A DNA stretch of 64,000 nucleotides from an uncultured Actinomycetes bacterium (GTDB taxonomy: Bacteria > Actinomycetota > Actinomycetes > Nanopelagicales > Nanopelagicaceae): NCBI GenBank assembly GCA_903838035.1, contig CAILWW010000010.1, forward strand, positions 1-64,000, written 5' to 3'. This document shows positions 8,588 to 17,043 of this stretch, piece after piece; within the stretch, counting starts at the first letter, position 1, and each line of letters starts with the position of its first letter. The translations under genes and the position numbers were made by a program. The notes below the pieces were generated by a model. It was given only the letters and a program-made list of their open reading frames with translations, was not told the DNA's origin and searched no databases.

Positions 8588-9441
8588 GCAGTAAGCCTAT
8601 TACGAAGCGCATGAGCAATCGCTAAAAAATCTGAGAGCAAGAGCTCTTCACCTCGAGCGGTCGGATCTATTCCGGCCGAAGTTACGACATCCGAAGCTTC
8701 GGAATTTCCACCGCAGATTTCAGAGAGCGCTCCGCGCAGCATCTTTCGACGCTGGGCAAATGATGCGTCGATGATGGAGAAGGTCAGCTGCCTAGTCGCT
8801 TCATCTGCCGGCGGTTGGTGGCGAGTAAAGCGGACTAACGATGAATCCACGTTGGGAATGGGCCAAAAGATGGAGCGGGCGACCGAGCCCGCCAGCTCTA
8901 CATCAGCCCACCAGGCAGCCTTTGCCGAAGGTGATCCATAATTCTTGGTGCCAGGTTTTGCCGCAAGTCGTTCCGCCACCTCGCTCTGCACCATCACCAC
9001 GCCTGAACGCAGCGAGGGTACCTTCTCAAGTAAGCCAAGGAGGACTGGTACCGAGACGTTGTAAGGCAAATTAGCCACCAAAACGGTTGGTGGTTGTGGG
9101 AGCTCAATCTCGTGCATCGCATCTTGGTTAATAATCGTTAGCTTTGAAATATCAAAGCCATGATTTGCTGCAGTTATGGGAAGCTCTTCGGCTAGGCGGG
9201 TATCAATTTCAATGGCAATAACCTCGCGCGCCGATTCCAGAAGCGCAAGAGTTAGCGAACCTAAGCCCGGACCGATCTCTAACGCGATATCTGTAGGTTG
9301 TACATCAGCGCTCTTTACTATTCGCCGGCAGGTATTTGCATCGACCACAAAGTTTTGACCAAGCTTCTTCGTGGGATTTACACCGATGCGCGCTGCAATC
9401 TCTCGGATTTCAACTGCGCCAAGTAAGCCTGGAGTTGTCAT
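8584..9441 (-). CDS. rsmA: 16S rRNA (adenine(1518)-N(6)/adenine(1519)-N(6))-dimethyltransferase
   Basis: Dimethylates the two adjacent adenines near the 3' end of 16S rRNA (KsgA family). The 285-residue protein has LGQNFVVDANTCRRI, the SAM-binding IALEIGPGLGSLT, and the catalytic VANLPYNVSVP (NLPY motif). The C-terminal KMLRGALSE is also typical. It overlaps tatD by one base. In Mycobacterium an rpfB gene sits between tatD and ksgA; here there is no room for one. Confidence 0.97.
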   Translation of the reverse strand: MTTPGLLGAVEIREIAARIGVNPTKKLGQNFVVDANTCRRIVKSADVQPTDIALEIGPGLGSLTLALLESAREVIAIEIDTRLAEELPITAANHGFDISKLTIINQDAMHEIELPQPPTVLVANLPYNVSVPVLLGLLEKVPSLRSGVVMVQSEVAERLAAKPGTKNYGSPSAKAAWWADVELAGSVARSIFWPIPNVDSSLVRFTRHQPPADEATRQLTFSIIDASFAQRRKMLRGALSEICGGNSEASDVVTSAGIDPTARGEELLLSDFLAIAHALRNRLTA

Positions 9442-10298
9442 TAGGCAAATGAACCAAAGAGGCGAAGAGCGTTATCAGATACGACCCGTGCAAGTTCATT
9501 TACATCTTCGCCTCGCTCCTCGGCAATAAAGCGAAGTATCGTAGGAATCTGTGCTGGCGTATTGAGTGAGCCACGATTAGGCATTGGCGCCAAAAATGGA
9601 GAATCAGTTTCCACGAGCAACTGTGAATGAGGAACTAGCTTGACCGCCTCGCGAAGCGCTGGTGCGTTCTTAAAGGTCACAGTGCCGGCAAAAGAGAGGA
9701 TGTATCCGGCATCGATACATTCGCGCGCCATTTCGGCGTCACCAGAATAGCAATGGAAAATCGTCTTCGTCGGCGCTCCGACCTCGAGCAAAGTATCGAG
9801 AACTTGGCGGTGCGCATCTCGATCATGAATGACCAGCGCCTTCTCTACCTGCTTTGCCAATTCAATATGGCGCTTGAAGGAGTAGATCTGTTTTTCGCGG
9901 AGGGCTTCTTCTGTTCGAAAGAAATCTAAACCGGTTTCACCAATCGCGCGAACTCGTGGATGTGTAGCTAATCGCTCGATAATTGCCAGATCTGCTTCGA
10001 GATCAGGAACTACCGGTGCCTCATTTGGGTGCAGTGCAACGGCGGCGAGAACTACACCTGGAAAGTGTTCTGCTAATTCAACGCACCACTGTGATTGTTC
10101 TGCGGAATATCCAACTTGCACCAAGCGATCTACGCCAACCGACTTCGCATCGGCGATGACTTTTGCAACTTCTGGCGATTGTGGCGAAGTGTTCGTGACT
10201 ATCTCTAGGTGCGCGTGGGCGTCAACCGTAAAAACTTGGAGCGGCTCGGGCAGCGGACCGGGTTGCCGATCGATATCTCGATTGTGGCGATCGGCCAT
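9441..10298 (-). CDS. tatD: TatD family metal-dependent hydrolase
   Basis: A TIM-barrel metal-dependent DNase-like hydrolase of 285 residues. The metal ligands are visible in DAHAHLE (near residue 25), AIGETGLDFFR, LVIHDRDAH, FHCYSGD and VETDSPFLAP. It begins three bases after the metG stop and overlaps rsmA by one base, within a metG-tatD-rsmA-ispE operon. The in vivo role of actinobacterial TatD (DNA repair or quality control) is not defined by the sequence. Confidence 0.94.
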   Translation of the reverse strand: MADRHNRDIDRQPGPLPEPLQVFTVDAHAHLEIVTNTSPQSPEVAKVIADAKSVGVDRLVQVGYSAEQSQWCVELAEHFPGVVLAAVALHPNEAPVVPDLEADLAIIERLATHPRVRAIGETGLDFFRTEEALREKQIYSFKRHIELAKQVEKALVIHDRDAHRQVLDTLLEVGAPTKTIFHCYSGDAEMARECIDAGYILSFAGTVTFKNAPALREAVKLVPHSQLLVETDSPFLAPMPNRGSLNTPAQIPTILRFIAEERGEDVNELARVVSDNALRLFGSFA

Positions 10299-10301
10299 TA
10301 A

Positions 10302-11861
10302 TTACTTAGCTTCCTCAAGGCGTGGAAAGAGAACCGCGCCTTTCGTCACAGCACTTCCCTCAGGGAGTTGGCCCCAAGTCGAGATACCGGAGATTCGTTG
10401 ATCAGCGATTGCGCCAATTGCCGTATCTGCACCGATGCTCTGCCAGAGAATTTCACAAGTAGCCGGCATGACTGGATGCAGAAGTACGGCCAGCGCGCGT
10501 ACTGATTCGATGGTGTTATATAAAACTTCATTTAACTCAACAGTGCGGCTCTCATCTTTGGCAATCGCCCAAGGTTCTTTCTCGGTGACATAGCCATTAA
10601 CCTTCTTGCAGAATTCCATAATCGCGCCAATACCGCCTTGGAAATCTAGGGCGAGCATTGATTTATCAGCAACTTCAACCGCATCTGTGAGGGCTTTCGC
10701 TAACCCAGCATCATGAGCAACCGCGGGAACGGTGCCACCGCTGTACTTCTCGATCATCGCAGTGATTCGGGAGGCGAGGTTTCCAAAATCGTTTGCTAGC
10801 TCGCTGGTATATCGAGCGCCCATATCTTCCCAAGAGAATGAACCATCAGTGCCAAATGGAATAGCGCGAAGGAAGTAATAGCGGAAGGCATCTACGCCAA
10901 AGTGATCTGTAATGTCCTTCGGGGCGATACCGGTTAACTTGCTCTTACTCATCTTCTCGCCGCCAACAAGTAACCAACCATGGGCAAAGATTTTTTCTGG
11001 AACAGGAAGGCCGGCGGCCATTAACATTGCTGGCCAGATGACGGCGTGAAAGCGCAAAATATCTTTTCCAACTAAGTGCACGTTGGCTGGCCAGAACTCT
11101 TCAAACTTCTTCGCACCTTCAGAACCCGGCTCATCGCCAAGGCCAATTGCAGTTGCGTAATTGAGTAGCGCATCGAACCAGACGTAAATAACTTGTTCGG
11201 TATCCCAAGGAACCGGGATACCCCAATTAAAGGTAGAGCGCGAGATCGAAAGATCTTTTACTTCACCGTGCAGAAAAGAGAGGACCTCATTGCGAGCACT
11301 TGTGGGTTCACAGCTCTCCGGGTGCTTGGTGTACCGCTCAATTAGGGCTGGAACGAAAGCAGAGAGTTTGAAGAACCAGTTCTCTTCACTGAGCGTTTCG
11401 ACCGGGCGGCCATGTACTTTGCACTTGCCTTCCTCGAGATCGCCCGGGAGTTTAAACTCCTCGCAACCGATGCAATATGGGCCTTCATACTTTGCCAAAT
11501 AGATATGTCCAGCATCTTTAAGCCCCTGTAGAAAGCGTTGGACTCGGCTTTCATGGCGCACTTCGGTAGTGCGGATGAAATCATCGTTAGCAATATTGAG
11601 ATCTTTCCAAACCGGCTTCCAGGCTTCTTCAACGAGTCGATCGCACCAAGCTTGTGGAGTAACACCATTCTTCTCCGCGGCATTCATGACTTTCTCGCCA
11701 TGCTCATCGGTCCCTGTAAGGAACCAGACCTGTTCGCCTTTTGCGCGGTGCCATCTCGTAAGTACATCGCCAGCAACGGTCGTGTAAGCGTGGCCAATAT
11801 GAGGGGCGTCATTGACGTAGTAGATAGGTGTCGTCAAATAGAAAGAGTTCTTGGCCGCCAT
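10302..11861 (-). CDS. metG: Methionyl-tRNA synthetase
   Basis: Class I synthetase that charges tRNA-Met and initiator tRNA. The HIGH-type motif is APHIGHAYT (near residue 20) and the KMSKS loop is GGEKMSKSKL (near 295). A reduced zinc knuckle CIGCEEF...KCKVHG is seen near 130-150. The 519-residue length fits the short actinobacterial form, without the C-terminal dimerisation domain. The ATG has TAAGAT exactly six bases upstream, so the gene can be transcribed without a leader from inside the rsmI 3' end. Confidence 0.97.
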   Translation of the reverse strand: MAAKNSFYLTTPIYYVNDAPHIGHAYTTVAGDVLTRWHRAKGEQVWFLTGTDEHGEKVMNAAEKNGVTPQAWCDRLVEEAWKPVWKDLNIANDDFIRTTEVRHESRVQRFLQGLKDAGHIYLAKYEGPYCIGCEEFKLPGDLEEGKCKVHGRPVETLSEENWFFKLSAFVPALIERYTKHPESCEPTSARNEVLSFLHGEVKDLSISRSTFNWGIPVPWDTEQVIYVWFDALLNYATAIGLGDEPGSEGAKKFEEFWPANVHLVGKDILRFHAVIWPAMLMAAGLPVPEKIFAHGWLLVGGEKMSKSKLTGIAPKDITDHFGVDAFRYYFLRAIPFGTDGSFSWEDMGARYTSELANDFGNLASRITAMIEKYSGGTVPAVAHDAGLAKALTDAVEVADKSMLALDFQGGIGAIMEFCKKVNGYVTEKEPWAIAKDESRTVELNEVLYNTIESVRALAVLLHPVMPATCEILWQSIGADTAIGAIADQRISGISTWGQLPEGSAVTKGAVLFPRLEEAK

Positions 11862-11863
11862 GG

Positions 11864-12730
11864 TTACATCTTATCCTGCGGTGAACTCTTCTTATCTCCC
11901 TGAATCTTGCTGGCTACCATAGCGTCGAAGACATCTCGTTTTGCGGCGCCGATTTCGTGTGCAACTTCTGCAATCGCTTCCTTGCGCGGCATTCCCGCGC
12001 TCTCTTTCGCCATAACTAGATTGATGTAATCGCTCTGCGAATAACTTTGGGAGGTGGGATCAAAGCCTTCGAAGACAACAGTGATCTCGCCCAGAACCTC
12101 ATTCTGCTCGGCCCAATCAGATAATTCTTGGGCGCTGCCCCGAATGGTCTCTTCATAAGTCTTGGTCATCTCCCGACAAATTGCGCCTGCTCTCTTCTCT
12201 CCAAATACGGCGAGGGCATCGGCGAGGAATTCTGGAAGTCGATGTGGTGCTTCAAAGAAGATCATGGTTCGCTCTTCTCGTTCCAGTTTCTTGAGCGCGC
12301 TGAGTCGGGCTCCACCAGTTCGTGGCAAAAATCCTTCAAAGCAGAAGCGATCAGTGGGAGCGCCAGAGAGCAGCAGCGCAGTTGTCACAGCACTTGGGCC
12401 GGGAATTACTTTAATTTCAATCTTTGATTCCAAAGCCGCTCTAATTAATCGATATCCAGGATCGCTAACCCCCGGCAAGCCAGCATCGGTAATTACTAGA
12501 AGATCATTTCCGGATTTCATAATCGCAAGCAATTCATCCACTCGTTCAATTTCATTACCCTCAAAGAATGAGATCACGCGCGCGGTATAGACAATTCCAA
12601 GGTCCTTACAAAGGCGGGAGAACTTACGTGAATCCTCGGCGGCAATATGGGTTGCCTGGACAATCGCCTCCTTCACATGCTTGGAGGCATCGCGCGGATT
12701 GCCAAGCGGAGCTGCGGCCAGGATTAGCAT
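11864..12730 (-). CDS. rsmI: 16S rRNA (cytidine(1402)-2'-O)-methyltransferase
   Basis: SAM-dependent tetrapyrrole-methylase-fold enzyme that methylates C1402 of 16S rRNA. Motifs: LAAAPLGNPRDASKH at the N-terminus, AAEDSRKFSRL, VITDAGLPGVSDPGYRLI, VIPGPSAVTTAL and FEAPHRL. The 288-residue length is normal. GAGAAT lies six bases before the ATG, near the leaderless pattern. It diverges from pmt by 32 bases, an arrangement also found in Mycobacterium. Confidence 0.96.
   Translation of the reverse strand: MLILAAAPLGNPRDASKHVKEAIVQATHIAAEDSRKFSRLCKDLGIVYTARVISFFEGNEIERVDELLAIMKSGNDLLVITDAGLPGVSDPGYRLIRAALESKIEIKVIPGPSAVTTALLLSGAPTDRFCFEGFLPRTGGARLSALKKLEREERTMIFFEAPHRLPEFLADALAVFGEKRAGAICREMTKTYEETIRGSAQELSDWAEQNEVLGEITVVFEGFDPTSQSYSQSDYINLVMAKESAGMPRKEAIAEVAHEIGAAKRDVFDAMVASKIQGDKKSSPQDKM
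11868..11873 (-). promoter_or_regulatory. -10 hexamer for leaderless metG
   Basis: TAAGAT on the minus strand, six bases before the metG ATG. It overlaps the last codons of rsmI, giving the metG-tatD-rsmA-ispE group its own promoter although the upstream gene is only two bases away. Confidence 0.6.
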
Positions 12731-12750
12731 GGCGCAATTCTCTCAGGCTT

Positions 12751-12756
12751 TAGGCT
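12751..12756 (+). promoter_or_regulatory. -10 hexamer for leaderless pmt
   Basis: TAGGCT, six bases before the pmt ATG at 12763; no Shine-Dalgarno is present. Identical hexamers at the same distance precede serC and the GGDEF gene. Confidence 0.6.
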
Positions 12757-12762
12757 TGCCCT

Positions 12763-14112
12763 ATGACGCCGGCGGTAAAGATTCAACAGCGAGATTGGCT
12801 GACGGCGCTGGCCTTGGCGAGTATTGGGGCGCTCTTTCGCCTCTGGCACTTAGCTTCGATCAAAGGATTTATCTTTGATGAGATTTATTATGCAAAGGAT
12901 GCCCACTCATTAATTCAGCACGGCGTTGAGCTAACCGCAAATGGAGCTCCGGATTTCATCGTGCATCCCCCAATGGGCAAATGGCTGATCGGCCTTGGCA
13001 TACAGGCCTTTGGTTTCAATGAATTCGGATGGAGAATCGCGGCGGCTTTGATAGGAAGTGCATCCATAGCGCTGATGTACTTCACCGCCCAAAAACTCTT
13101 TAATAAGTACTTCATCAGCGTTCTGGCTTCAACCCTCATTCTCCTCGATGGACTTCACCTAGTTCATTCCCGAACCGCTTTGCTCGATATATTTCTGATG
13201 TTCTGGCTCCAATGCGCGCTGCTAGCTCTTCTTAACAGTAAACATATTTGGACCGGAATATTTCTCGCACTAGCGACCGCAACTAAATGGACTGGCCTCT
13301 ATTACATACTTTCGATTTTTCTCTTCGTACTCTATGTTGATTATCGTTCTCAAAAAGCGATGGAGAAATCAAAACCACTCTTGACCACCGTAAAAGATTT
13401 TCTTCCAAAGCGAATACTCCAATATTGGATTGTTCCAACATTGATTTATCTCTCCACATTTCTTGGCTGGTTCTTTAACAGGAGTGGTTATGACCGGGCG
13501 TGGGCGAGCCATCGCGGTGGATTCTGGAGTTTTATCCCTGCTCCGATTCGCTCCCTGCTTCATTATCAAAGCGAAGTATTGAACTTCCATAAGAATCTTC
13601 ATGACCCACATCCATATTCTGCCAACCCGTGGAGCTGGCTGATCATGGGTCGTCCGGTAAGTTTTTATTACACCGAATCCGCCACCTGCGGTTCTAAAAA
13701 ATGCGTACGTGAAGTGCTCGGACTCGGTACTCCGATTCTTTGGTGGCTCGCCACTGTCTCGCTGCTAACCCTCTTTGGATATTGGCTCACTCGTCGCGAA
13801 TGGCGAAGTGGCTTGATTTTGATAATGGTCTGCGCTGGTTACCTTCCATGGTTCGCTTTTCAAAAGCGCACCATGTTTAGTTTTTACGCGATTGCATTTG
13901 AACCCTTTCTCATGCTTGCTATCGCATATCTATGTAATGAATTATTGAGTACCAGTAGGAATGAACGAGAGCTAAAACTCCGCAAAAAAGCTATTTTGGG
14001 GGCGCTATTACTTATTGCTATATGTTTTATTTACTACTTGCCGTTGTATCTCGGCCAATCAATCAGCTATTCCGCTTGGCTGGCACATATGTGGCTGCCA
14101 TCGTGGATCTAA
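12763..14112 (+). CDS. pmt: Protein O-mannosyltransferase (GT39 family)
   Basis: Polytopic membrane enzyme that moves mannose from polyprenyl-phosphomannose to Ser/Thr of exported proteins. The 449-residue protein has the expected early acidic loop FIFDEIYYAKDAHSL (after helix one), HPPMGKWLIGLGI, and about nine to eleven hydrophobic segments, plus the periplasmic loop with SHRGGFWSF and HPYSANPWSWLIMGRPVSFYY. The family normally needs a polyprenyl-P-mannose synthase, which is not in the window. Divergent from rsmI, convergent with glpR (one base apart). Confidence 0.92.
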   Translation: MTPAVKIQQRDWLTALALASIGALFRLWHLASIKGFIFDEIYYAKDAHSLIQHGVELTANGAPDFIVHPPMGKWLIGLGIQAFGFNEFGWRIAAALIGSASIALMYFTAQKLFNKYFISVLASTLILLDGLHLVHSRTALLDIFLMFWLQCALLALLNSKHIWTGIFLALATATKWTGLYYILSIFLFVLYVDYRSQKAMEKSKPLLTTVKDFLPKRILQYWIVPTLIYLSTFLGWFFNRSGYDRAWASHRGGFWSFIPAPIRSLLHYQSEVLNFHKNLHDPHPYSANPWSWLIMGRPVSFYYTESATCGSKKCVREVLGLGTPILWWLATVSLLTLFGYWLTRREWRSGLILIMVCAGYLPWFAFQKRTMFSFYAIAFEPFLMLAIAYLCNELLSTSRNERELKLRKKAILGALLLIAICFIYYLPLYLGQSISYSAWLAHMWLPSWI

Positions 14113-14113
14113 A

Positions 14114-14851
14114 TTATTCGCTAACTGCCTTGTTCTGCTTGGCAGCAGCTTCTTCGGCTAGTACTTGATCAAAGAGATCGTCGCGAGTTGGTAGCACCTC
14201 TTCGACTAGCTTCTTCTGCTCCTCAAGCCATTTACCAGGAACAGTTAAATCAATAACGCGTTGAGAAACGATTGCCTTAGGCGCAGATACATATGTTGGG
14301 GCAGGAATACGAATTGGTTGCCACGATGGACTTTCTTTTGGAATCACGACCACGCCAGCGCCATCAGTTCGCTCTGAAAGTGGAATCCAGTGATCAGTAT
14401 TTTCTGGACGATTTGCTAATGAAATCTTTTCGATTGGCTCGGTAATTACCCGAGCAGCACTAATAGTTGCAAGCGCCTTAATGCGACGAGCTTTCTGCTG
14501 GGAAACGCGAATCTGTCTGCGGGTATGCGCGATATAAATTCCTAGACCCGAGATTGGAATTAGAAGAATTGGGGCAGCAATTAAACCTGCAAGCGTGAGA
14601 GCCGATGCAATGAGTAGAGCGATAAAAATTGAGGAGAAAACAATTCTGCGTTGGTGAATTTGCGCTTCGTGGCTAATGCGTGGTGCAGGTTCAAGTGCAG
14701 TTGCCGAACCGCTGTCGGTCACAGTGCGCATTGCGCTCTTATAACGTTCTTGGGTGCGACCAGATGCATCATCATGTGTGGAAATCCAACGCGGTAGAAA
14801 ATAGGCCACCCACATCCCAAGGATGATGAGGTAGATAAAACCAGAGGCCAT
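14114..14851 (-). CDS. glpR: Gephyrin-like protein receptor GlpR, membrane protein
   Basis: 245 residues: an N-terminal membrane helix followed by the FLPRWIS signature, a short linker, a basic QRR stretch, two adjacent helices (about 70-110), then a cytosolic tail with IPAPTYVSAPKA and a DLTVPGKW segment. This is the pattern of actinobacterial GlpR, the membrane partner of Glp, which links FtsZ to the envelope in Corynebacterium. The neighbouring rimJ and glp genes (Rv0994-Rv0996 order in M. tuberculosis) support this. Assigned from pattern and context. The start codon has no clear RBS; TATCGT lies eight bases before it. Confidence 0.8.
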   Translation of the reverse strand: MASGFIYLIILGMWVAYFLPRWISTHDDASGRTQERYKSAMRTVTDSGSATALEPAPRISHEAQIHQRRIVFSSIFIALLIASALTLAGLIAAPILLIPISGLGIYIAHTRRQIRVSQQKARRIKALATISAARVITEPIEKISLANRPENTDHWIPLSERTDGAGVVVIPKESPSWQPIRIPAPTYVSAPKAIVSQRVIDLTVPGKWLEEQKKLVEEVLPTRDDLFDQVLAEEAAAKQNKAVSE

Positions 14852-14920
14852 GGACGGTAACGATAATTCCTCAAGCGTGAAAAGGTAGGGATTTGAGCGG
14901 TATGTCCTAATTTAATCCAA

Positions 14921-15520
14921 TTAACGAATCAACGGATTTTCTCGGATATAGGTGGCGTGATCCCGCCATTCGCCATTGATGTGAAGGTATCTGGGGCGAA
15001 TTCCTTCGTAGCTAAATCCAGCTTTTTGCGCGACCCGGGCCGAGGCCTCGTTCTCTGGTCGTAAATTAATCTCTATCCGATGGAGCGCCAGTTCCTTAAA
15101 TCCATAGTGAACCATGAGGTTAACCGCGCGAGTAGTGAGGCCTTGGTTGGCATATTTTTGATCAATCCAATATCCGATATGCGCCCCACGCATGGCCCCG
15201 AAGACAATCCCGCCAAGAGTGATTTGGCCGATAAATTTCAGCTCCGAATTGGAATAGCGCCAGATTCCAAGCGAAATCGAGCGCAAGGCGCGCGCCTCGA
15301 CCGCGTAATGGCGAACCATTTGGAAATAGGAGGGCAGGACGAGGTTGGCATCAGGTCGCCCCTCAATAATGGGACGAGTCGCCTCCCAGGGATTGAGCCA
15401 TTCCCGGTTTCGGTTGCGGACCTCATTCCAGCTTCTGCGATGCGCGAATTTCAGGGGTGCCAACAAGAGTTCCTCATCTCGCAATTTAATCGGCCATGAA
15501 CCGCGAGCATCCTGAGTCAT
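14921..15520 (-). CDS. rimJ: GNAT family N-acetyltransferase, RimJ-like
   Basis: 199-residue GNAT-fold enzyme. The acetyl-CoA loop lies in IGYWIDQKYANQGLTTRAV, followed by ELALHRIEINLRPEN and SARVAQKAGFSYEG, the standard RimJ/RimL-type C-terminal motifs. The substrate is not known; RimJ of E. coli acetylates ribosomal protein S5. It begins five bases after the glp stop codon and is part of the glp-rimJ-glpR cluster. Confidence 0.88.
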   Translation of the reverse strand: MTQDARGSWPIKLRDEELLLAPLKFAHRRSWNEVRNRNREWLNPWEATRPIIEGRPDANLVLPSYFQMVRHYAVEARALRSISLGIWRYSNSELKFIGQITLGGIVFGAMRGAHIGYWIDQKYANQGLTTRAVNLMVHYGFKELALHRIEINLRPENEASARVAQKAGFSYEGIRPRYLHINGEWRDHATYIRENPLIR

Positions 15521-15525
15521 GGCGA

Positions 15526-16455
15526 TTAGTTGTTGCTTCGTTCCAGTAACAAGACATCGACCTTATCTCCGGCAGCAAAGCCCTCGCGCTCTTCGTTGAC
15601 CATTATTAATCCCATGGCGTTGGAGAGCGCCAGTAGATTTCCTTGGTCTGGCAGCGCCGTCACGGCATAGGTATTTCCTTCTGGGGCGATAGTTGCCCGC
15701 ACAAAAGATCGAGCTCCTTTAGCGCTAGGGGCAGAATTTTTCATGATGCCGGTGACCTTATTGCGGAAGATATTTTTGGCGCCCAGCATGGTGCGAATCA
15801 TGGGGCGAATAAATACTTCCGCGCTGATGAAAGCTGAAACTGGATCTCCTGGAAGTGTCACCACAGGCGTTTTATCGGGGCCAATGAGGCCATAGTTATG
15901 AGCACCAGTATCACTCATTCGCGGCTTGGCGGTGGTGACTGAGCCAAGCTTATTAAGGACCGCTGTGATTAATTCAAAGGATTCGTCATGAGACTCTCCG
16001 CTGATAACAATTAGGTCGGCCCGAACCAATTGATCTTCAATAATAAGTTGGAGCTGCTCCTCATTCTCCGGGATGGTGTGCACTCGGTATGCGGTAGCTC
16101 CCGCTTCCCGAACCGCGGTCGTAAGCATCCAAGAATTTGTCTCGAACTCATCTTCATAATTTGAAAGTGGTTGTCCCGGTTCAACCAGGTCATCGCCAGC
16201 AGAGATGATCACGACTCGCGGATGTGGCCTAGTCGGTAATCGGTTGAGTCCAAGTGAAGCGGCCAGGGCAATCTGAGCAGAGCGCAGGCGGGTTCCAGAT
16301 TTAAGGAGGAGCTCCTCGCCGGCATAAATATCCTCGGCCAAACTGGCTCCGTGCGCATCTAATAACGGCATATCAAATGGAGCGAGTGGTTCGGCAATCT
16401 CCAAAAGAGCCTCGAGCAACTCCTCAGTACTAACGTCGCTGATTTGTTGGTCCAT
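15526..16455 (-). CDS. glp: Shortened gephyrin/MoeA-like protein (Glp) lacking domain II
   Basis: 309 residues against about 400 for MoeA or Glp. The N-terminal helix region runs to AEDI and then jumps directly to the segment AGEELLLKSGTRL, which in MoeA follows domain II; the PPFDNSAMDGYAVR region and the rest of domain II are absent. Domain III is present (VVIISAGDDLVEPGQPL, and LPGDPVSAFISAEVFIRPM near 210-230), but the MoeA GGVSVG loop is replaced by SGESHDES. The C-terminal beta domain IV is present. Catalysis of molybdate insertion therefore looks impossible; a structural cell-division role with GlpR is the better guess. Start supported by TAAGGT six bases upstream. Confidence 0.82.
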   Translation of the reverse strand: MDQQISDVSTEELLEALLEIAEPLAPFDMPLLDAHGASLAEDIYAGEELLLKSGTRLRSAQIALAASLGLNRLPTRPHPRVVIISAGDDLVEPGQPLSNYEDEFETNSWMLTTAVREAGATAYRVHTIPENEEQLQLIIEDQLVRADLIVISGESHDESFELITAVLNKLGSVTTAKPRMSDTGAHNYGLIGPDKTPVVTLPGDPVSAFISAEVFIRPMIRTMLGAKNIFRNKVTGIMKNSAPSAKGARSFVRATIAPEGNTYAVTALPDQGNLLALSNAMGLIMVNEEREGFAAGDKVDVLLLERSNN

Positions 16456-16461
16456 GACTAA

Positions 16462-16482
16462 ACCTTACTTCTTAGGTAGCGT
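16462..16482. promoter_or_regulatory. Back-to-back leaderless promoters for glp and cyclo-ligase
   Basis: On the minus strand TAAGGT (16467-16462) lies six bases before the glp ATG; on the plus strand TAGCGT (16477-16482) lies six bases before the cyclo-ligase ATG. The two hexamers are nine bases apart, so polymerases would compete for this 33-base gap. In M. tuberculosis galU lies at this junction. Confidence 0.6.
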
Positions 16483-16488
16483 ATTTCT

Positions 16489-17043
16489 ATGGAACTTCGA
16501 GGTCAGCAGAAGAGTGAGCTACGTAGCTACTTTCGCAAAGAGCGGGAACTTCGATATCTCCCTGGTAGTTGGTTACATGTTTTGGAAAGCGCAGAATTTA
16601 GCGGCGTAAAAGTTATTGCCTCCTATCTCTCTTATGGCACAGAACCTGAAACATCTGATTTAAACCAGGCAATAATCAAGAAGGGCCTAACGCTTCTGAT
16701 TCCATCAATGCAAAGCGATAAGGATTTACTTTGGTATGCCTGGGATGGAGACCCAGCAAAGCTAAGGAAAAAAGGGAAGATTTTGGAGCCGGTAAAAGGC
16801 GAAGCCGTAGATCCTTCAATGATCGAGGCAGCCATTGTTCCGACGCTGCATGCAAATAGGAGTGGCTACCGCCTCGGTCAAGGAGGAGGCTCCTACGATC
16901 GAGCGCTCTCCAAGATAACTGGTTGGAAGTTAGGCCTCATTTATTCTGGAGAACTTACCGCCGAAGAGCTGCCCATTGAGCCGCATGACCAGAAGCTAGA
17001 TGCGGTTGCAACACCGGAGATGATTGTGAGATTTGCGAATTAA
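16489..17043 (+). CDS. 5-formyltetrahydrofolate cyclo-ligase
   Basis: ATP-dependent conversion of 5-formyl-THF to 5,10-methenyl-THF. The 184-residue protein has the N-terminal basic KSELRSYFRKER, IASYLSYGTEPET, and the diagnostic C-terminal loop YRLGQGGGSYDRALS followed by GLIYSGE and EPHDQKLDAVATPEMIV. It overlaps the convergent acyl-CoA dehydrogenase stop by four bases. Folate one-carbon metabolism is also represented by purU further on. Confidence 0.95.
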   Translation: MELRGQQKSELRSYFRKERELRYLPGSWLHVLESAEFSGVKVIASYLSYGTEPETSDLNQAIIKKGLTLLIPSMQSDKDLLWYAWDGDPAKLRKKGKILEPVKGEAVDPSMIEAAIVPTLHANRSGYRLGQGGGSYDRALSKITGWKLGLIYSGELTAEELPIEPHDQKLDAVATPEMIVRFAN

